29,078 nt of DNA from Chloroflexota bacterium (GTDB lineage: Bacteria; Chloroflexota; Anaerolineae; Aggregatilineales; Phototrophicaceae), in NCBI GenBank assembly GCA_026706395.1, contig JAPOYU010000024.1:1-29078 (forward strand), written 5' to 3'. The notes below the pieces were generated by a model, which was not told the origin of the DNA, made no database searches, and was given only the letters and a program-made list of their open reading frames with translations. The position numbers and the translations under genes are program-made. Positions 15,678 through 24,174 of the stretch are shown one piece after another; the stretch's first letter is position 1; each line of letters starts with the position of its first letter.

Positions 15678-17351
15678 ATGAAATATAACCTTGTGCCTGA
15701 CGAAGCAAGTAAAGGCCTACTGCCTGCTTTGGCGCTTTTCGGCGCTATTGCCATCCTGATTATGTTGCTCGCTCGTGGGGCGTCCCCGTCTGAATCGCTT
15801 CGCTTGGCGCGAGGCGGTCTAAAGGACAGGTGGTGGAACGACCGTGTCTTTTACGAGATCTTCATTCGCAGTTTTCAGGACAGCGATGGCGACGGCAGCG
15901 GCGACATTCAAGGTATTATCGATCGCCTTGACTATCTGAACGATGGCGACCCATCCACTGAAGATGACCTGGGCATCACCGGAATCTGGCTGATGCCGCC
16001 CTTTGAGGCACGGAGTTACCATGGCTATGATGTGACTGACTACTACACGGTTGAATCGGACTATGGCAGCGTAGACGATATGCGTCGGCTCATCGCCGAA
16101 GCGCGCAGCCGCGGTATCGCAGTCATCGTCGACATGGTTATTAACCATACATCGAGTCGGCATCCTTGGTTCCTTTCGTCCCGCTTGGGCGAGGCTGAAT
16201 TCGCCGACTGGTACATTTGGGCCGATGAAGACCCTGGTTATCGCGGTCCCTGGGGCGCTCCCGCCTGGCATCAAGCCGGCGGGCGTTTCTATTACGCCGT
16301 GTTTTGGGACGGCATGCCAGACTTGAATTTTCGCAACGCCGAGGTCACCCAAGCCATTTACGATATCGCTGCGTTTTGGCTGACCGACATCGGTGTTGAC
16401 GGCTTCCGTCTCGATGCCATCAAACACATTATAGAAGTGGATAAATTGCAGGAAAACACGCCGGAGGGCCGCGCCTGGCTCGCAGGATACGAAGCGCACC
16501 TCGAATCGGTTAAACCGTATAACTTCACCGTCGGCGAGATATTCAACGGGCCTTCCTTCATTGTCTCGCGGTACATTGAGGAAGGCGCCATTGACCTTGG
16601 CTTCGACTTCAACCTGGCTGACAAGATGATTTCGGCGGCACAGCGCGGATCAAACAGAGATATCGCTCGCGCGCATCGCTATGCGGTTCGCGATTATCCT
16701 TTGAACCAGTTCGCTACATTCTTGACCAATCACGATCAGAACAGGCTGTCCAATCAACTAAGCTTCGACAATGGCAAAAACAAGGTTGCCGCCTCGCTCC
16801 TCTTGACCGGTCCAGGCCTGCCATTTCTGTATTATGGCGAGGAGATCGGTATGGCCGGCGCAAAGCCCGACGAGCGCCTGCGAACGCCTATGCAATGGGA
16901 TGGGTCCCGCTTTGCCGGCTTTACAATGGGCGACTCTGTTTGGGAGCCATTACAGAGCGCGGAGAATGTGGCCGCCGCGAATGTCGCCGCTCAGGTCGCG
17001 GACCCTGACTCGCTGCTCAGTCACTATCGCGATCTGATTCATTTGCGCAATAGCAATTCCGCCTTGCGGAGCGGCGAGTTTACGGCGGTGGACAGCAATT
17101 CGCGCGGCATCTACGCATTTATCCGTCACAATGCCGAGCAGACGCTGCTTGTCGTGATCAATCTCTCGGGAGAAGTGGTTTCGGATGTCACGCTGACGCT
17201 AGCCGAGAGCGATCTCCTGTTCGACGCGCCGACCCTTGTCTATGGACATGGCGTGCTGGCTGAGCCGGATTCCAACTCGGACGGAGGATTTGATGCATAT
17301 ACGCCTTTTCCGCATATCGATCCGTACAGCCTTGTTGTCATTCGATTCTGA
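15678..17351 (+). CDS. Membrane-anchored GH13 alpha-glucosidase / alpha-amylase family protein
   Basis: Glycoside hydrolase that acts on alpha-glucosidic linkages, probably outside the membrane. An N-terminal hydrophobic helix (about 14-34) without a lipobox Cys is followed by the TIM barrel. A calcium loop D-S-D-G-D-G-S-G-D lies near residue 75. The conserved regions are complete: DMVINHTS (region I), GFRLDAIKH with nucleophile Asp246 (II), VGEIF with acid/base Glu287 (III), and LTNHDQNR with Asp353 (IV). Region V reads MPDLN, which marks the intermediate oligo-1,6-glucosidase/neopullulanase group (GH13_36-like). A small C-terminal beta domain follows. At 557 residues the length is normal. 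GTG 15675 is one codon upstream of the chosen ATG. No sugar transporter or regulator gene adjoins it. The bond specificity is uncertain. Confidence 0.93.
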   Translation: MKYNLVPDEASKGLLPALALFGAIAILIMLLARGASPSESLRLARGGLKDRWWNDRVFYEIFIRSFQDSDGDGSGDIQGIIDRLDYLNDGDPSTEDDLGITGIWLMPPFEARSYHGYDVTDYYTVESDYGSVDDMRRLIAEARSRGIAVIVDMVINHTSSRHPWFLSSRLGEAEFADWYIWADEDPGYRGPWGAPAWHQAGGRFYYAVFWDGMPDLNFRNAEVTQAIYDIAAFWLTDIGVDGFRLDAIKHIIEVDKLQENTPEGRAWLAGYEAHLESVKPYNFTVGEIFNGPSFIVSRYIEEGAIDLGFDFNLADKMISAAQRGSNRDIARAHRYAVRDYPLNQFATFLTNHDQNRLSNQLSFDNGKNKVAASLLLTGPGLPFLYYGEEIGMAGAKPDERLRTPMQWDGSRFAGFTMGDSVWEPLQSAENVAAANVAAQVADPDSLLSHYRDLIHLRNSNSALRSGEFTAVDSNSRGIYAFIRHNAEQTLLVVINLSGEVVSDVTLTLAESDLLFDAPTLVYGHGVLAEPDSNSDGGFDAYTPFPHIDPYSLVVIRF

Positions 17352-17411
17352 ATGACAGCAGTTTGAACCGGGCGGTTTCCAGTCGACATCACTGCGTTGC
17401 GCCTTCAGAAA

Positions 17412-17440
17412 TTGCGTATCAATCGCCCGCCAACTAGAAT
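17412..17440 (+). promoter_or_regulatory. Sigma-70-type promoter of the EamA transporter gene
   Basis: TTGCGT (17412-17417), exactly 17 bp, then TAGAAT (17435-17440); the start codon lies 38 nt further on. It has the best combined -35/-10 spacing in the window. Confidence 0.6.
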
Positions 17441-17478
17441 TACCAGCGGTCTTCAGTTTACTGTTCACGTAGGTTGCA

Positions 17479-18381
17479 TTGGAAAACTTCATCGGCGAGA
17501 TCACTGCACTCGCTGCCGCGTTCAGTTTCAGTTTGGCATCTACGACCTATACCCTGGCGGGCCGCAAATTCGGCGCGAGCATGTCTATGGCCTTAAGTCT
17601 GCTCGTTTCGCTGGTCTTTCTGCTGCCCATCCACCTGGCGCTCTATGGCGAGATCTTTCCGCTAGCCGCCCCTCCTCAGCGGTGGCTGCTTCTGGGCATG
17701 TCCAGCCTGGCCGGATTCGCCATTTCGGCGTCGCTATTCTTGCGGGCATTTCAATACATCGGTCCCAGGTTGAGCATGCTCGTCGCGTCAACATCGCCGA
17801 TATATGCCGCGTTTATGGCTTGGTTATTCCTGGGCCAGGGCTTGCCACCGTACACGTTTATCGGAATTGTACTGGTGATTGGCGGCGTATTCTGGGTGGT
17901 CTCTGAAGGCGTCGTTGGCGCTTTCGGCGGAAACCAAAATCAATATCACAAGGGCTTGGCGACGGCATTCGGCGCGGCCCTTGCGCAAGGCGCCTCTTTT
18001 GTCCTTATGTCTGAAGGCGTGGCAGGCGACTATCCGGCGATGAGCGCCAGCGTAATTCGGATGGTTGTAGGTCTGGCGCTGCTATGCGTATTCATCGGCT
18101 TGCGCGGGAAGCTGCGATCTAATCTAAGCCTCGTTTCCACCGAGCCGCGCGCGCTGGCATTTGTGGCATTGGCTTCTCTTGCCGGTCCCGCCGTCGGCAC
18201 GACATTGGTGCTGGTGTCTTTGCAGTTTACAAGTGTCGGCATCTCATCGACATTAACAGGTACGACTCCGATTTTTCTCATACCGCTTTCGTTTGTGGTT
18301 TTCGGCGAACGTATCACTGTGCGCGCCTGCGTCGGCACGATCGTGGCGGTTGCCGGCGTGGCGCTGCTCTTTGCCGTTTGA
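17479..18381 (+). CDS. EamA-domain (DMT superfamily) transporter
   Basis: Ten-helix inner-membrane carrier of 300 residues made of two EamA repeats (about 5-145 and 160-298), with the repeat feature of a final helix ending in a short cytoplasmic tail. The second repeat carries the family-typical SVGISSTLTGTTPIFLIPLSFVVF-like segment (from 18232; GERITVRACVG follows). Members export metabolites such as amino acids or nucleosides; the cargo here is unknown. The start is TTG 17479, with AGG five bases upstream and a promoter at 17412-17440; no in-frame ATG exists before residue 35. A short GCGCC/GGCGC hairpin (18392-18406) follows the stop without a T-tract. Confidence 0.9.
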   Translation: MENFIGEITALAAAFSFSLASTTYTLAGRKFGASMSMALSLLVSLVFLLPIHLALYGEIFPLAAPPQRWLLLGMSSLAGFAISASLFLRAFQYIGPRLSMLVASTSPIYAAFMAWLFLGQGLPPYTFIGIVLVIGGVFWVVSEGVVGAFGGNQNQYHKGLATAFGAALAQGASFVLMSEGVAGDYPAMSASVIRMVVGLALLCVFIGLRGKLRSNLSLVSTEPRALAFVALASLAGPAVGTTLVLVSLQFTSVGISSTLTGTTPIFLIPLSFVVFGERITVRACVGTIVAVAGVALLFAV

Positions 18382-18391
18382 ACCGAGCTCT

Positions 18392-18406
18392 GCGCCGCTA
18401 TGGCGC
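18392..18406 (+). terminator. Weak hairpin after the EamA gene
   Basis: GCGCC-GCTAT-GGCGC begins 11 nt after the stop codon. It has no directly following T-run (a TTTTTC run occurs at 18455-18460), so intrinsic termination is doubtful. Confidence 0.2.
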
Positions 18407-18478
18407 CCGGTGTATGCTGAAATCCAACAAGGCGATCTTGTATCTGCGCCCAGATTTTTCTTGTCCGGCCAAAATAGC

Positions 18479-18484
18479 TATAAT
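18479..18484 (+). promoter_or_regulatory. Consensus -10 of the first GNAT gene
   Basis: TATAAT, a perfect -10 hexamer, 38 nt before ATG 18523. The -35 is unclear: TTGTCC at 18461 is only 12 bp away. Confidence 0.45.
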
Positions 18485-18522
18485 GGTCGCTGGATAGGTA
18501 GGGCAGTGTGAAGGTCTTGGCG

Positions 18523-19047
18523 ATGGCCGAATTCAGCATCCGTCCTTTGGAGCGGTCTGACCGTGAATGGGTGGCGCATTTTCTGGATGAGCGATGGGGA
18601 ACGACCCAAATTGTTTCGCGCGGCAAGGCGGTGTATGGTCACCTCTTGCCTGGTTTCATAGCGGAAAAGAAGACAGACGTGTCGGACGATGAAGAGCCTG
18701 AAGCGCAAGCCGAGATGGAAAACATCGGCTTGGTCACGGTGCATGTTGGTGAAAGAGACTGTGAAATCACAACATTGAACAGCTTGACCGAGTGCGTGGG
18801 CGTCGGGTCCGCGCTGGTCGAGGCGGTGGAAAGCTGGGCGCGGGAAGCCGGTATCGAACGCCTTTGGCTGGTTACGACGAATGACAATCTTGCGGCGCTG
18901 AAGTTTTGGCAAAAACGCGGCTACGAATTGGTCACTATTCATCGGAACGCCATAGCGGAGGCCAGGCGCATCAAACCACAGATTCCGATTACTGGCTTAC
19001 ACGGGATCACCATTCGCGACGAAATTGAGTTGGAAAAGCGCTTCTAG
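18523..19047 (+). CDS. GNAT family N-acetyltransferase
   Basis: Acetyl-CoA-dependent acyltransferase of 174 residues. It begins FSIRPLERSDREWV, the usual GNAT first strand. Motif A is present in CVGVGSALVEAVESWA (the V-G-S turn replaces the more common Q/R-x-x-G-x-G/A), and motif B in NLAALKFWQKRGYELV, a canonical C-terminal half. The N-terminal third has an acidic insertion (DVSDDEEPEAQAE). The acceptor is unknown; small amines, antibiotics and protein N-termini are all used by relatives. ATG 18523 has GAAGG eight bases upstream and is preferred over GTG 18508. The gene converges on lspA with a 45-bp gap and no obvious terminator. Confidence 0.88.
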   Translation: MAEFSIRPLERSDREWVAHFLDERWGTTQIVSRGKAVYGHLLPGFIAEKKTDVSDDEEPEAQAEMENIGLVTVHVGERDCEITTLNSLTECVGVGSALVEAVESWAREAGIERLWLVTTNDNLAALKFWQKRGYELVTIHRNAIAEARRIKPQIPITGLHGITIRDEIELEKRF

Positions 19048-19092
19048 CCGCTGCATTGCCTTTTGATCCGGCGGCGTCTCAACTGACTCCCT

Positions 19093-19599
19093 TCAAGTCG
19101 AGTCGTCCGCTTGAGCGGTGGGCCTCCGTTCGCGATTCTCTCGCCAGAGACTCTCGGCGATCACGAGCAGCACGCCCAGAACGATCGCGTGGTCTGCCAG
19201 ATTTGAGACGTTTGAAATGACGTTGGGAATCTGATAATGGATGAAATCAACGACATGCCCATATTGCAGGCGATCCAGCATATTGCCGAATGCGCCGCCG
19301 ATGACGAGGCCGATTGCGAATGGCGCCAGACGCGCTTCCGGCCTCGTTTCACGGAAATGCCAGAGTAAGCCGGCGACAATCAGCAAGGCGATCAGCAGGA
19401 AAAGATCGCCGGCCATCGGCAGGATGCCAAATGCCGCGCCGGTATTGCTGCTCCGTGTGAATTGGAATAGGGGCGCTAGCGCTGGAATCGGCCTGGCGCT
19501 CTCGTATAATTCCAAATTGCTGACGATCCAGCGCTTGCTGGTTTGGTCGGCGGCGAGCGTAGCGGCGCGAGCGCCAGCAAGTATGATCCATTTTCGCAT
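19093..19599 (-). CDS. lspA: Lipoprotein signal peptidase II
   Basis: Membrane aspartyl protease that removes the signal peptide from lipoproteins already modified by Lgt. The 168 residues form four helices. The family motifs are present: DQTSK (18-22), RSSNTGAAFG (49-58), GNMLDR (105-110), and the catalytic aspartates Asp118 in GHVVDF and Asp136 in SNLADHA, matching D124 and D143 of the P. aeruginosa enzyme. The usual FNxAD reads VSNLAD, a mild variation. The C-terminal tail is hydrophilic (RRPTAQADDST). GGATCG precedes the ATG, and an extended -10 (TGCTAGAAT on the minus strand) lies 35 nt upstream. It stands alone on the minus strand; the partner lgt is at 567-1637. Confidence 0.96.
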   Translation of the reverse strand: MRKWIILAGARAATLAADQTSKRWIVSNLELYESARPIPALAPLFQFTRSSNTGAAFGILPMAGDLFLLIALLIVAGLLWHFRETRPEARLAPFAIGLVIGGAFGNMLDRLQYGHVVDFIHYQIPNVISNVSNLADHAIVLGVLLVIAESLWRENRERRPTAQADDST

Positions 19600-19634
19600 T
19601 TGGCGATCCGATCACAGCAGACTCTTGCCGACCT

Positions 19635-19643
19635 ATTCTAGCA
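19635..19643 (-). promoter_or_regulatory. Extended -10 promoter of lspA
   Basis: On the minus strand the sequence is TGC-TAGAAT, 35 nt before the lspA start. No good -35 is visible, as expected for an extended -10. It is back to back with the promoter at 19676-19703. Confidence 0.5.
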
Positions 19644-19675
19644 GAAAGTCGGGCGGAGTCTCGCAAAGCCAAATG

Positions 19676-19703
19676 CTGACGCAACGCACTTGCCTGATAT
19701 GAT
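19676..19703 (+). promoter_or_regulatory. Promoter of the APH-fold kinase gene
   Basis: CTGACG (19676-19681), a 16-bp spacer and TATGAT (19698-19703) with an upstream TG-A extension. The ATG at 19717 is only about 7 nt beyond the predicted transcription start, so the message would be almost leaderless. Confidence 0.5.
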
Positions 19704-19716
19704 ATGGAACACTGCG

Positions 19717-20760
19717 ATGGATAAACCAACCCACTTCTCTCAGTTGAACTTGCAGCAGCAGCGGACGTTATTTGAAGGGGCGGCCGCCGAGTTGCTGCCG
19801 CAGTGGCAAATCGGCGAGCATAGTCTGAGTTGGATCGGCTACGATACGAATGCTGTTTTTGCCGTTACAACAGCGGCCGAACGTTACTTCCTGCGCTTGC
19901 ATCCGCCCGGGCGCGTCGACGAAGACGATGTGCATTCTGAACTGATATGGCTGCTCGCGATTCGTCAACAGACTGGGCTGCTTGCGCCCCTGCCTGTTCC
20001 CGTTTCTAACGGGGGACTCCTCACTTCATATATCCCGCCGATGCTCCCGTCTGCCGGCCAGATTCATGCCGTTCTGTTCGAGCGCTTGCGGGGTGAAACC
20101 AAGTCCGCCAGCGCCTTTACTGTCGTAGATGCCCGCGCAGTTGGCGGCTATCTGGGCCGATTGCACCGCGATTCGCAATTTGAGCCGCCAGCCGACTTCA
20201 AGCGACATCGTCTCGACTTCGGTGGGATATTCGAAGCCGAGTCAGCATACTATGTGACGAATGAAAGCGAAGTCCTTACTCGCGAGCAGATTCGGGTCTT
20301 CCAGGCGGTTTCTGATCGGGCCCGTCAAGCAATGCCATGCCGGGATCAACCAGGCGCCGGAATCGGCCTGATCCACGCCGACTTGCTGGCCAAGAACCTG
20401 CTTTTCGTCGAAAATTCGGTCGCCGCGCTCGACTTCGAGTATTGCGCTTGGGGCTATTTTCTCTATGACCTGGCGCCACTCCTTTGGGAGTTCAGAGGCG
20501 AGCGCGCAGCAGATTACGTCGAGCTGGAAGACGCATTGTGGGCCGGCTACCTCTCTATTCGACCGCAGGCGGCTGCCCAGCGGGACGACCTGGAAGCTTT
20601 CATAGCAGCGCGGCAGATGCTTTCCTGTCGCTGGCTGTTGCAGAACCTGCATAATCCGAAGGTAAGGGAAGTGGCTCCAACCCTGCTTCAAGAGCGTATT
20701 CGAGAGCTGGAAGGCTACCTGTCGACCGGGAAGTTGCAGCGCCGGACAGCTACATTGTAG
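19717..20760 (+). CDS. APH-fold phosphotransferase (aminoglycoside/choline kinase-like, RdoA type)
   Basis: Cytoplasmic kinase of 347 residues with the aminoglycoside-phosphotransferase fold. The N-terminal lobe carries a nucleotide-binding beta-sheet (YDTNAVFAVTTAAERYFLRL). The catalytic loop HADLLAKN (His220, Asp222, Asn227) and the metal-binding Asp239 in ALDFEY are intact, followed by the family-typical GYFLYDLA. The group includes antibiotic kinases, choline and homoserine kinases and Ser/Thr kinases such as YihE/RdoA. The length and the FERLRGE and LGRLH motifs fit the last group best, so resistance should not be assumed. An in-frame TTG at 19690 overlaps the promoter, so ATG 19717 is chosen. 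The MFS gene begins 26 bp after the stop, suggesting co-transcription. Confidence 0.87.
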   Translation: MDKPTHFSQLNLQQQRTLFEGAAAELLPQWQIGEHSLSWIGYDTNAVFAVTTAAERYFLRLHPPGRVDEDDVHSELIWLLAIRQQTGLLAPLPVPVSNGGLLTSYIPPMLPSAGQIHAVLFERLRGETKSASAFTVVDARAVGGYLGRLHRDSQFEPPADFKRHRLDFGGIFEAESAYYVTNESEVLTREQIRVFQAVSDRARQAMPCRDQPGAGIGLIHADLLAKNLLFVENSVAALDFEYCAWGYFLYDLAPLLWEFRGERAADYVELEDALWAGYLSIRPQAAAQRDDLEAFIAARQMLSCRWLLQNLHNPKVREVAPTLLQERIRELEGYLSTGKLQRRTATL

Positions 20761-20785
20761 GCCATGAGGCTGCGCTGGATTCAGC

Positions 20786-22039
20786 ATGCTAACCCGAACA
20801 CGATTGCCCCAAGTTGACGCATACAGGCTGTATCTCCTGATGATGGCTATGCAGGCTGTTGCCCTGACCACGGTGTTCACTGTAAACATGGTCTATCAGG
20901 TGCAGCAAGTCGGGCTGAACGCCCTGCAACTGGTCCTGATCGGCACGACGCTGGAGCTCACCGCCTTTCTGATGGAGATTCCCACAGGCGTCGTCGCCGA
21001 TGTGTACAGCCGGCGGCTGTCAGTCATTGCCGGTTTCTGTCTGCTCGGCATAGGCTTTATTATAGAAGGCAGTCTGCCGTTTTTTGGCGTGTTGCTCATC
21101 TCGCGCGTTATCTTGGGTTTGGGCTATACATTTCTGAGCGGGGCGACCTCGGCCTGGATCGTCGACGAAATCGGATATGAACGCGCTGTCGGCGCTTTTC
21201 TCCGCTCATCGCAAGTGGCGCAGGTGGCGAGTTTCCTGGCGATTTTCTTCAGTATAGCTCTGGCAAGTTACAGCCTGCAGATCGCCATCATCGCGGGCGG
21301 TGTTATCCTCTTGCTGCTTGCGGTCTTGCTCGCCCTTGTCATGCCGGAGCGCGGTTTCGCGCGTCGAGCGAATGGCGAGCGCCAAGCCTGGCAGACCTTC
21401 CGTTCCACTCTTCGCGCCGGCGCGGGTCTCGTGCGCGCCCGCCGGATCCTGATGCTGATCGTCATTGCCACGGTGATACACGGCGCCTTCAGCGAAGGTT
21501 TCGACCGCTTATCTACTGCCCACATTCTTGAGAGCTACAGATTGCCGCCTTTGGGACAGTTGAATGAGATCGTCTGGTTCGGCATCATCAGCGCGGTATC
21601 TATGCCTTTAACCCTGGGGGCGACGGAGGTTCTGCGCCGCCGACTGGACTTGACGGATGGCCGCGTCGTGGCTTTGACGTTGGCGGTCGTCTATATCGTC
21701 ATGATCGGCGGTGTTCTGGTCTTTACAATGGGCGATAGTTTTGGACTCATATTGCTTGGCTTCTGGCTGGCTCAGGCGGCGCGTAGCGTGAGAAATCCAT
21801 TGATGGACGCCTGGATAAATCTCTATGCTGAATCGGAGGCGCGGGCGACCGTGCTGTCGATTCAAGGGCAGGCCGACGCCCTCGGGCAGATCGCCGGTGG
21901 ACCTGTTGTCGGCGCTATCGGTTTGTGGAGTTCTATCCGGGCGGCGATATCGCTTTCGGCCCTGATGCTGCTGCCCATTCTGCTGGTCATCCGGCGTACC
22001 CTGAAGCCCAACTTGAATCGCCGCGACTTCTCCGCCTGA
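20786..22039 (+). CDS. MFS transporter (first of two related copies)
   Basis: Major facilitator carrier of 417 residues with about twelve hydrophobic helices. The loop between helices 2 and 3 has MEIPTGVVADVYSRR, the family A-motif region; GLGYTFLSGATSAWIVDE and FLRSSQVAQVASFLAI follow. The polar central loop is MPERGFARRANGERQAW. The C-terminal half has ATVLSIQGQADALGQI. All of these have close counterparts in the MFS protein at 22881-24122, so the two are related copies. The start ATG 20786 is weakly preceded by GGATTCAGC. The gene lies between the APH-fold kinase and the RraA-like gene. The substrate is unknown; drug or metabolite efflux is typical for this 12-helix group. Confidence 0.9.
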   Translation: MLTRTRLPQVDAYRLYLLMMAMQAVALTTVFTVNMVYQVQQVGLNALQLVLIGTTLELTAFLMEIPTGVVADVYSRRLSVIAGFCLLGIGFIIEGSLPFFGVLLISRVILGLGYTFLSGATSAWIVDEIGYERAVGAFLRSSQVAQVASFLAIFFSIALASYSLQIAIIAGGVILLLLAVLLALVMPERGFARRANGERQAWQTFRSTLRAGAGLVRARRILMLIVIATVIHGAFSEGFDRLSTAHILESYRLPPLGQLNEIVWFGIISAVSMPLTLGATEVLRRRLDLTDGRVVALTLAVVYIVMIGGVLVFTMGDSFGLILLGFWLAQAARSVRNPLMDAWINLYAESEARATVLSIQGQADALGQIAGGPVVGAIGLWSSIRAAISLSALMLLPILLVIRRTLKPNLNRRDFSA

Positions 22040-22080
22040 AACAATGACATATCAGCTTCGACTTCCCAAGCGATGCGCTG

Positions 22081-22086
22081 TAGAAT
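22081..22086 (+). promoter_or_regulatory. Candidate -10 of the RraA-like gene
   Basis: TAGAAT directly preceded by TG, 34 nt before ATG 22121. There is no good -35. Confidence 0.35.
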
Positions 22087-22120
22087 CCGATACGGAAATC
22101 CACCGAGAGGCAGTGAGACT

Positions 22121-22843
22121 ATGAACAGGATGGAAATGCTGGAAGAACTCAAGAACTTTGACACGCCGTCAATCACTAACGTGGTCGCGACGTATCCGGA
22201 GTCGCCGCTCTGCCTGGGGCTGTACAATCCATGGAGCGAGAATTGGTACACCGACCAGACCATCCGCTGCATGTATCCGGAACTGGGTCGACTTGTGGGC
22301 TATTCCGTGACTTGCGTATATGGCTTGCCCGATCCGAATTACTCTCGCCTGGGCTTCATGGATGTGCTGGATGCGATGGAGGCATCGCCTCAGCCGACCG
22401 TATTGGTCATAGAGCAGAAGTTTCCTCCTGAGTTAGCCGGCAAAGTCGGCTTGGCGGGCGGCAACATGGTCTCGGCGATGAAGGCCCTGGGTTGCCTTGG
22501 CCTGCTTTCCAATGGACCATCGCGTGACCTGGATGAAGTCCGCGAGATGGATTTCCAGTACATGTTGAGCGGCGTAACCGCCGGTCATGGAGCGATGGCG
22601 GTGCAAGCTGTGAATGTACCGGTCTCGGTCGGCGGCATGGATGTGGCGCCTGGCGAACTGATCCACATGGACGAGAACGGCGCTTGCAAGTTCCCGGCCG
22701 ATCAGTTGGAAGCTGTGTTGAAGAACGTACGCGCCCTGCAGAAGGAAGAAGCCGCGCGCATGAAAGCGCTGCAAGGAGCCAAGTCGGCGGCGGAGATTCG
22801 CGCGATTTTCGGCGGGCACAGCTATGGCGACGCCGATGAGTAG
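22121..22843 (+). CDS. RraA-like / 4-hydroxy-4-methyl-2-oxoglutarate aldolase family protein
   Basis: A 240-residue cytoplasmic protein of the RraA fold. Relatives are class II aldolases/decarboxylases that cleave HMG-type oxo acids; others, including E. coli RraA, bind RNase E. The family core is present: the phosphate-like loop GLAGGNMVSAMKALGCLGLL (residues 110-129) and the substrate and metal-binding NGPSRDLDEV with Arg135-Asp136. A long N-terminal region (about 1-60) and a C-terminal helix (EEAARMKALQGAKSA) make it larger than the 160-residue RraA proteins, as in the longer catabolic members. ATG 22121 is chosen because AGAGG lies about 10 nt upstream and the promoter-like TAGAAT is inside the longer frame from 22073. 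It is bracketed by two related MFS genes, which suggests oxo-acid transport and breakdown as a unit, but this is inference. Confidence 0.82.
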   Translation: MNRMEMLEELKNFDTPSITNVVATYPESPLCLGLYNPWSENWYTDQTIRCMYPELGRLVGYSVTCVYGLPDPNYSRLGFMDVLDAMEASPQPTVLVIEQKFPPELAGKVGLAGGNMVSAMKALGCLGLLSNGPSRDLDEVREMDFQYMLSGVTAGHGAMAVQAVNVPVSVGGMDVAPGELIHMDENGACKFPADQLEAVLKNVRALQKEEAARMKALQGAKSAAEIRAIFGGHSYGDADE

Positions 22844-22880
22844 TGCCTGAATACGCGGACGTTCTCAATAGCCAGCTTGT

Positions 22881-24122
22881 ATGAATCGCTCTCGACATCG
22901 CGCTCGGCGCGCATTCTACGTTTTCAGAATAGTGGCGCCCTTTGTTTTCGCCATGTGGTTGACGATGGCGAACCTATTTTTTGTGAAAGCCATCACCGAC
23001 GATCCCTTTCGTTTGGCCTGGCTCCTGGTTGTATTGGAAGGGGCCACATTTGTCTTTGAGGTTCCGACCGGCCTCATCGCCGACAGCTTCAGCCGCAAGT
23101 GGGCTATAGTCATCGGTTACATCATTTGGGGCGGCGGCTTTCTCTTGCAGGCCCTTGTGCCAATTTACGAAGTGACGCTGTTGTCGCAGGCGATTTGGGG
23201 TCTCGGTTTCACATTCGTCAGCGGCGCGCCGGAAGCCTGGCTGGTTGACGAACTCGGTCAGGAAGAAGCGTCATCGTTGTTCCTCCGTGGCTCACAGATT
23301 GGTCAGGTAACCACGCTTCTCGGTATCGCCGCTTCGACAGCACTGGCGACTGTGAATCTTGCTTTGCCCATCGCGCTGGGCGGCGCGGCGACGATCCTCC
23401 TGGCGCTTTTGCTCGCGGTTATTATGCCGGAAGAAGGTTTCCAGCCGGCCGGCTCTATGGGCATATCTTTCGCTCAACTGCGGCGCACTTTCTCCGCCAC
23501 GCTAAAGATGGTGAAGGGAAGGCCCGTCTTGCGCGCGGTGGTCTTGATCGGCCTGGTCATCGGCAGCTCCGTCGGCGGCTTTGACGCGATGCACGCTCCC
23601 CATATTGTGCAGAATTTCACATTGCCCGTCTTTGAATCAGAAATCTGGTTCGGCATACTGTTTGCCGGTGTGACGCTGTTGACCTTGCCTTTGCTCGAGT
23701 TGACGAGGCGATGGCTGCGACAAAAGCGTCAATCGGGAACGACGCTTATTCTCTCCATTTTCGCTGGCGCTACAGTTTTAGGCAACCTGGTCTTCATTTG
23801 GGCGCCATCCTTCTATGTCGCTGCCTTGGCCTATTGCCTGAGCCAGTCCCTGCGGACGGCGACCAAGCCGCTCTTCATGATCTGGATCAACCGACACGCG
23901 CCCTCTGATGTGCGCGCAACCGTGATTTCGCTATACTGGCAATCTAATGCCTTGGGGCAGATCGTATTTGCGCCAGTGCATGGCGCCATTGCTACGCTGA
24001 CATCTCTACGTATTGCCTTGTCTTCCGCAAGCTTGGCCCTCGTGCCGGTCATCCCGCTGTATCGACTACACCGAGGCCAGAACCTAGAGGCGGATCGGGA
24101 AGACAGTCAGCAACACTTTTAG
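22881..24122 (+). CDS. MFS transporter (second of two related copies)
   Basis: Twelve-helix major facilitator carrier of 413 residues, homologous to the one at 20786-22039. Matching segments include FEVPTGLIADSFSRK, GLGFTFVSGAPEAWLVDE, FLRGSQIGQVTTLLGI and ATVISLYWQSNALGQI. The N-terminus is strongly basic (MNRSRHRARRAF), consistent with a cytoplasmic N-terminus. It starts 37 bp after the RraA-like gene, with only a weak Shine-Dalgarno, so co-transcription with that gene is likely. A perfect CAGCAA/TTGCTG hairpin spans its stop codon (24108-24129). Many positions differ from the first copy, so the two probably carry different substrates. Confidence 0.9.
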   Translation: MNRSRHRARRAFYVFRIVAPFVFAMWLTMANLFFVKAITDDPFRLAWLLVVLEGATFVFEVPTGLIADSFSRKWAIVIGYIIWGGGFLLQALVPIYEVTLLSQAIWGLGFTFVSGAPEAWLVDELGQEEASSLFLRGSQIGQVTTLLGIAASTALATVNLALPIALGGAATILLALLLAVIMPEEGFQPAGSMGISFAQLRRTFSATLKMVKGRPVLRAVVLIGLVIGSSVGGFDAMHAPHIVQNFTLPVFESEIWFGILFAGVTLLTLPLLELTRRWLRQKRQSGTTLILSIFAGATVLGNLVFIWAPSFYVAALAYCLSQSLRTATKPLFMIWINRHAPSDVRATVISLYWQSNALGQIVFAPVHGAIATLTSLRIALSSASLALVPVIPLYRLHRGQNLEADREDSQQHF

Positions 24123-24138
24123 ATTGCTGTACCTCATA

Positions 24139-24144
24139 TAGAAT
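24139..24144 (+). promoter_or_regulatory. Candidate -10 of the SDR gene
   Basis: TAGAAT, 30 nt before ATG 24175, just after the six-pair hairpin CAGCAA/TTGCTG (24108-24129) that covers the MFS stop codon. No clear -35 is seen. Confidence 0.35.
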
Positions 24145-24174
24145 GGGAAAGACTAAAATCGGCAAAGGCAAACA

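Noticed and set aside
19717..20760. Antibiotic-resistance aminoglycoside kinase
   Set aside because: The APH fold is broad, the motifs fit RdoA/choline-kinase-like members at least as well, and there is no resistance context.
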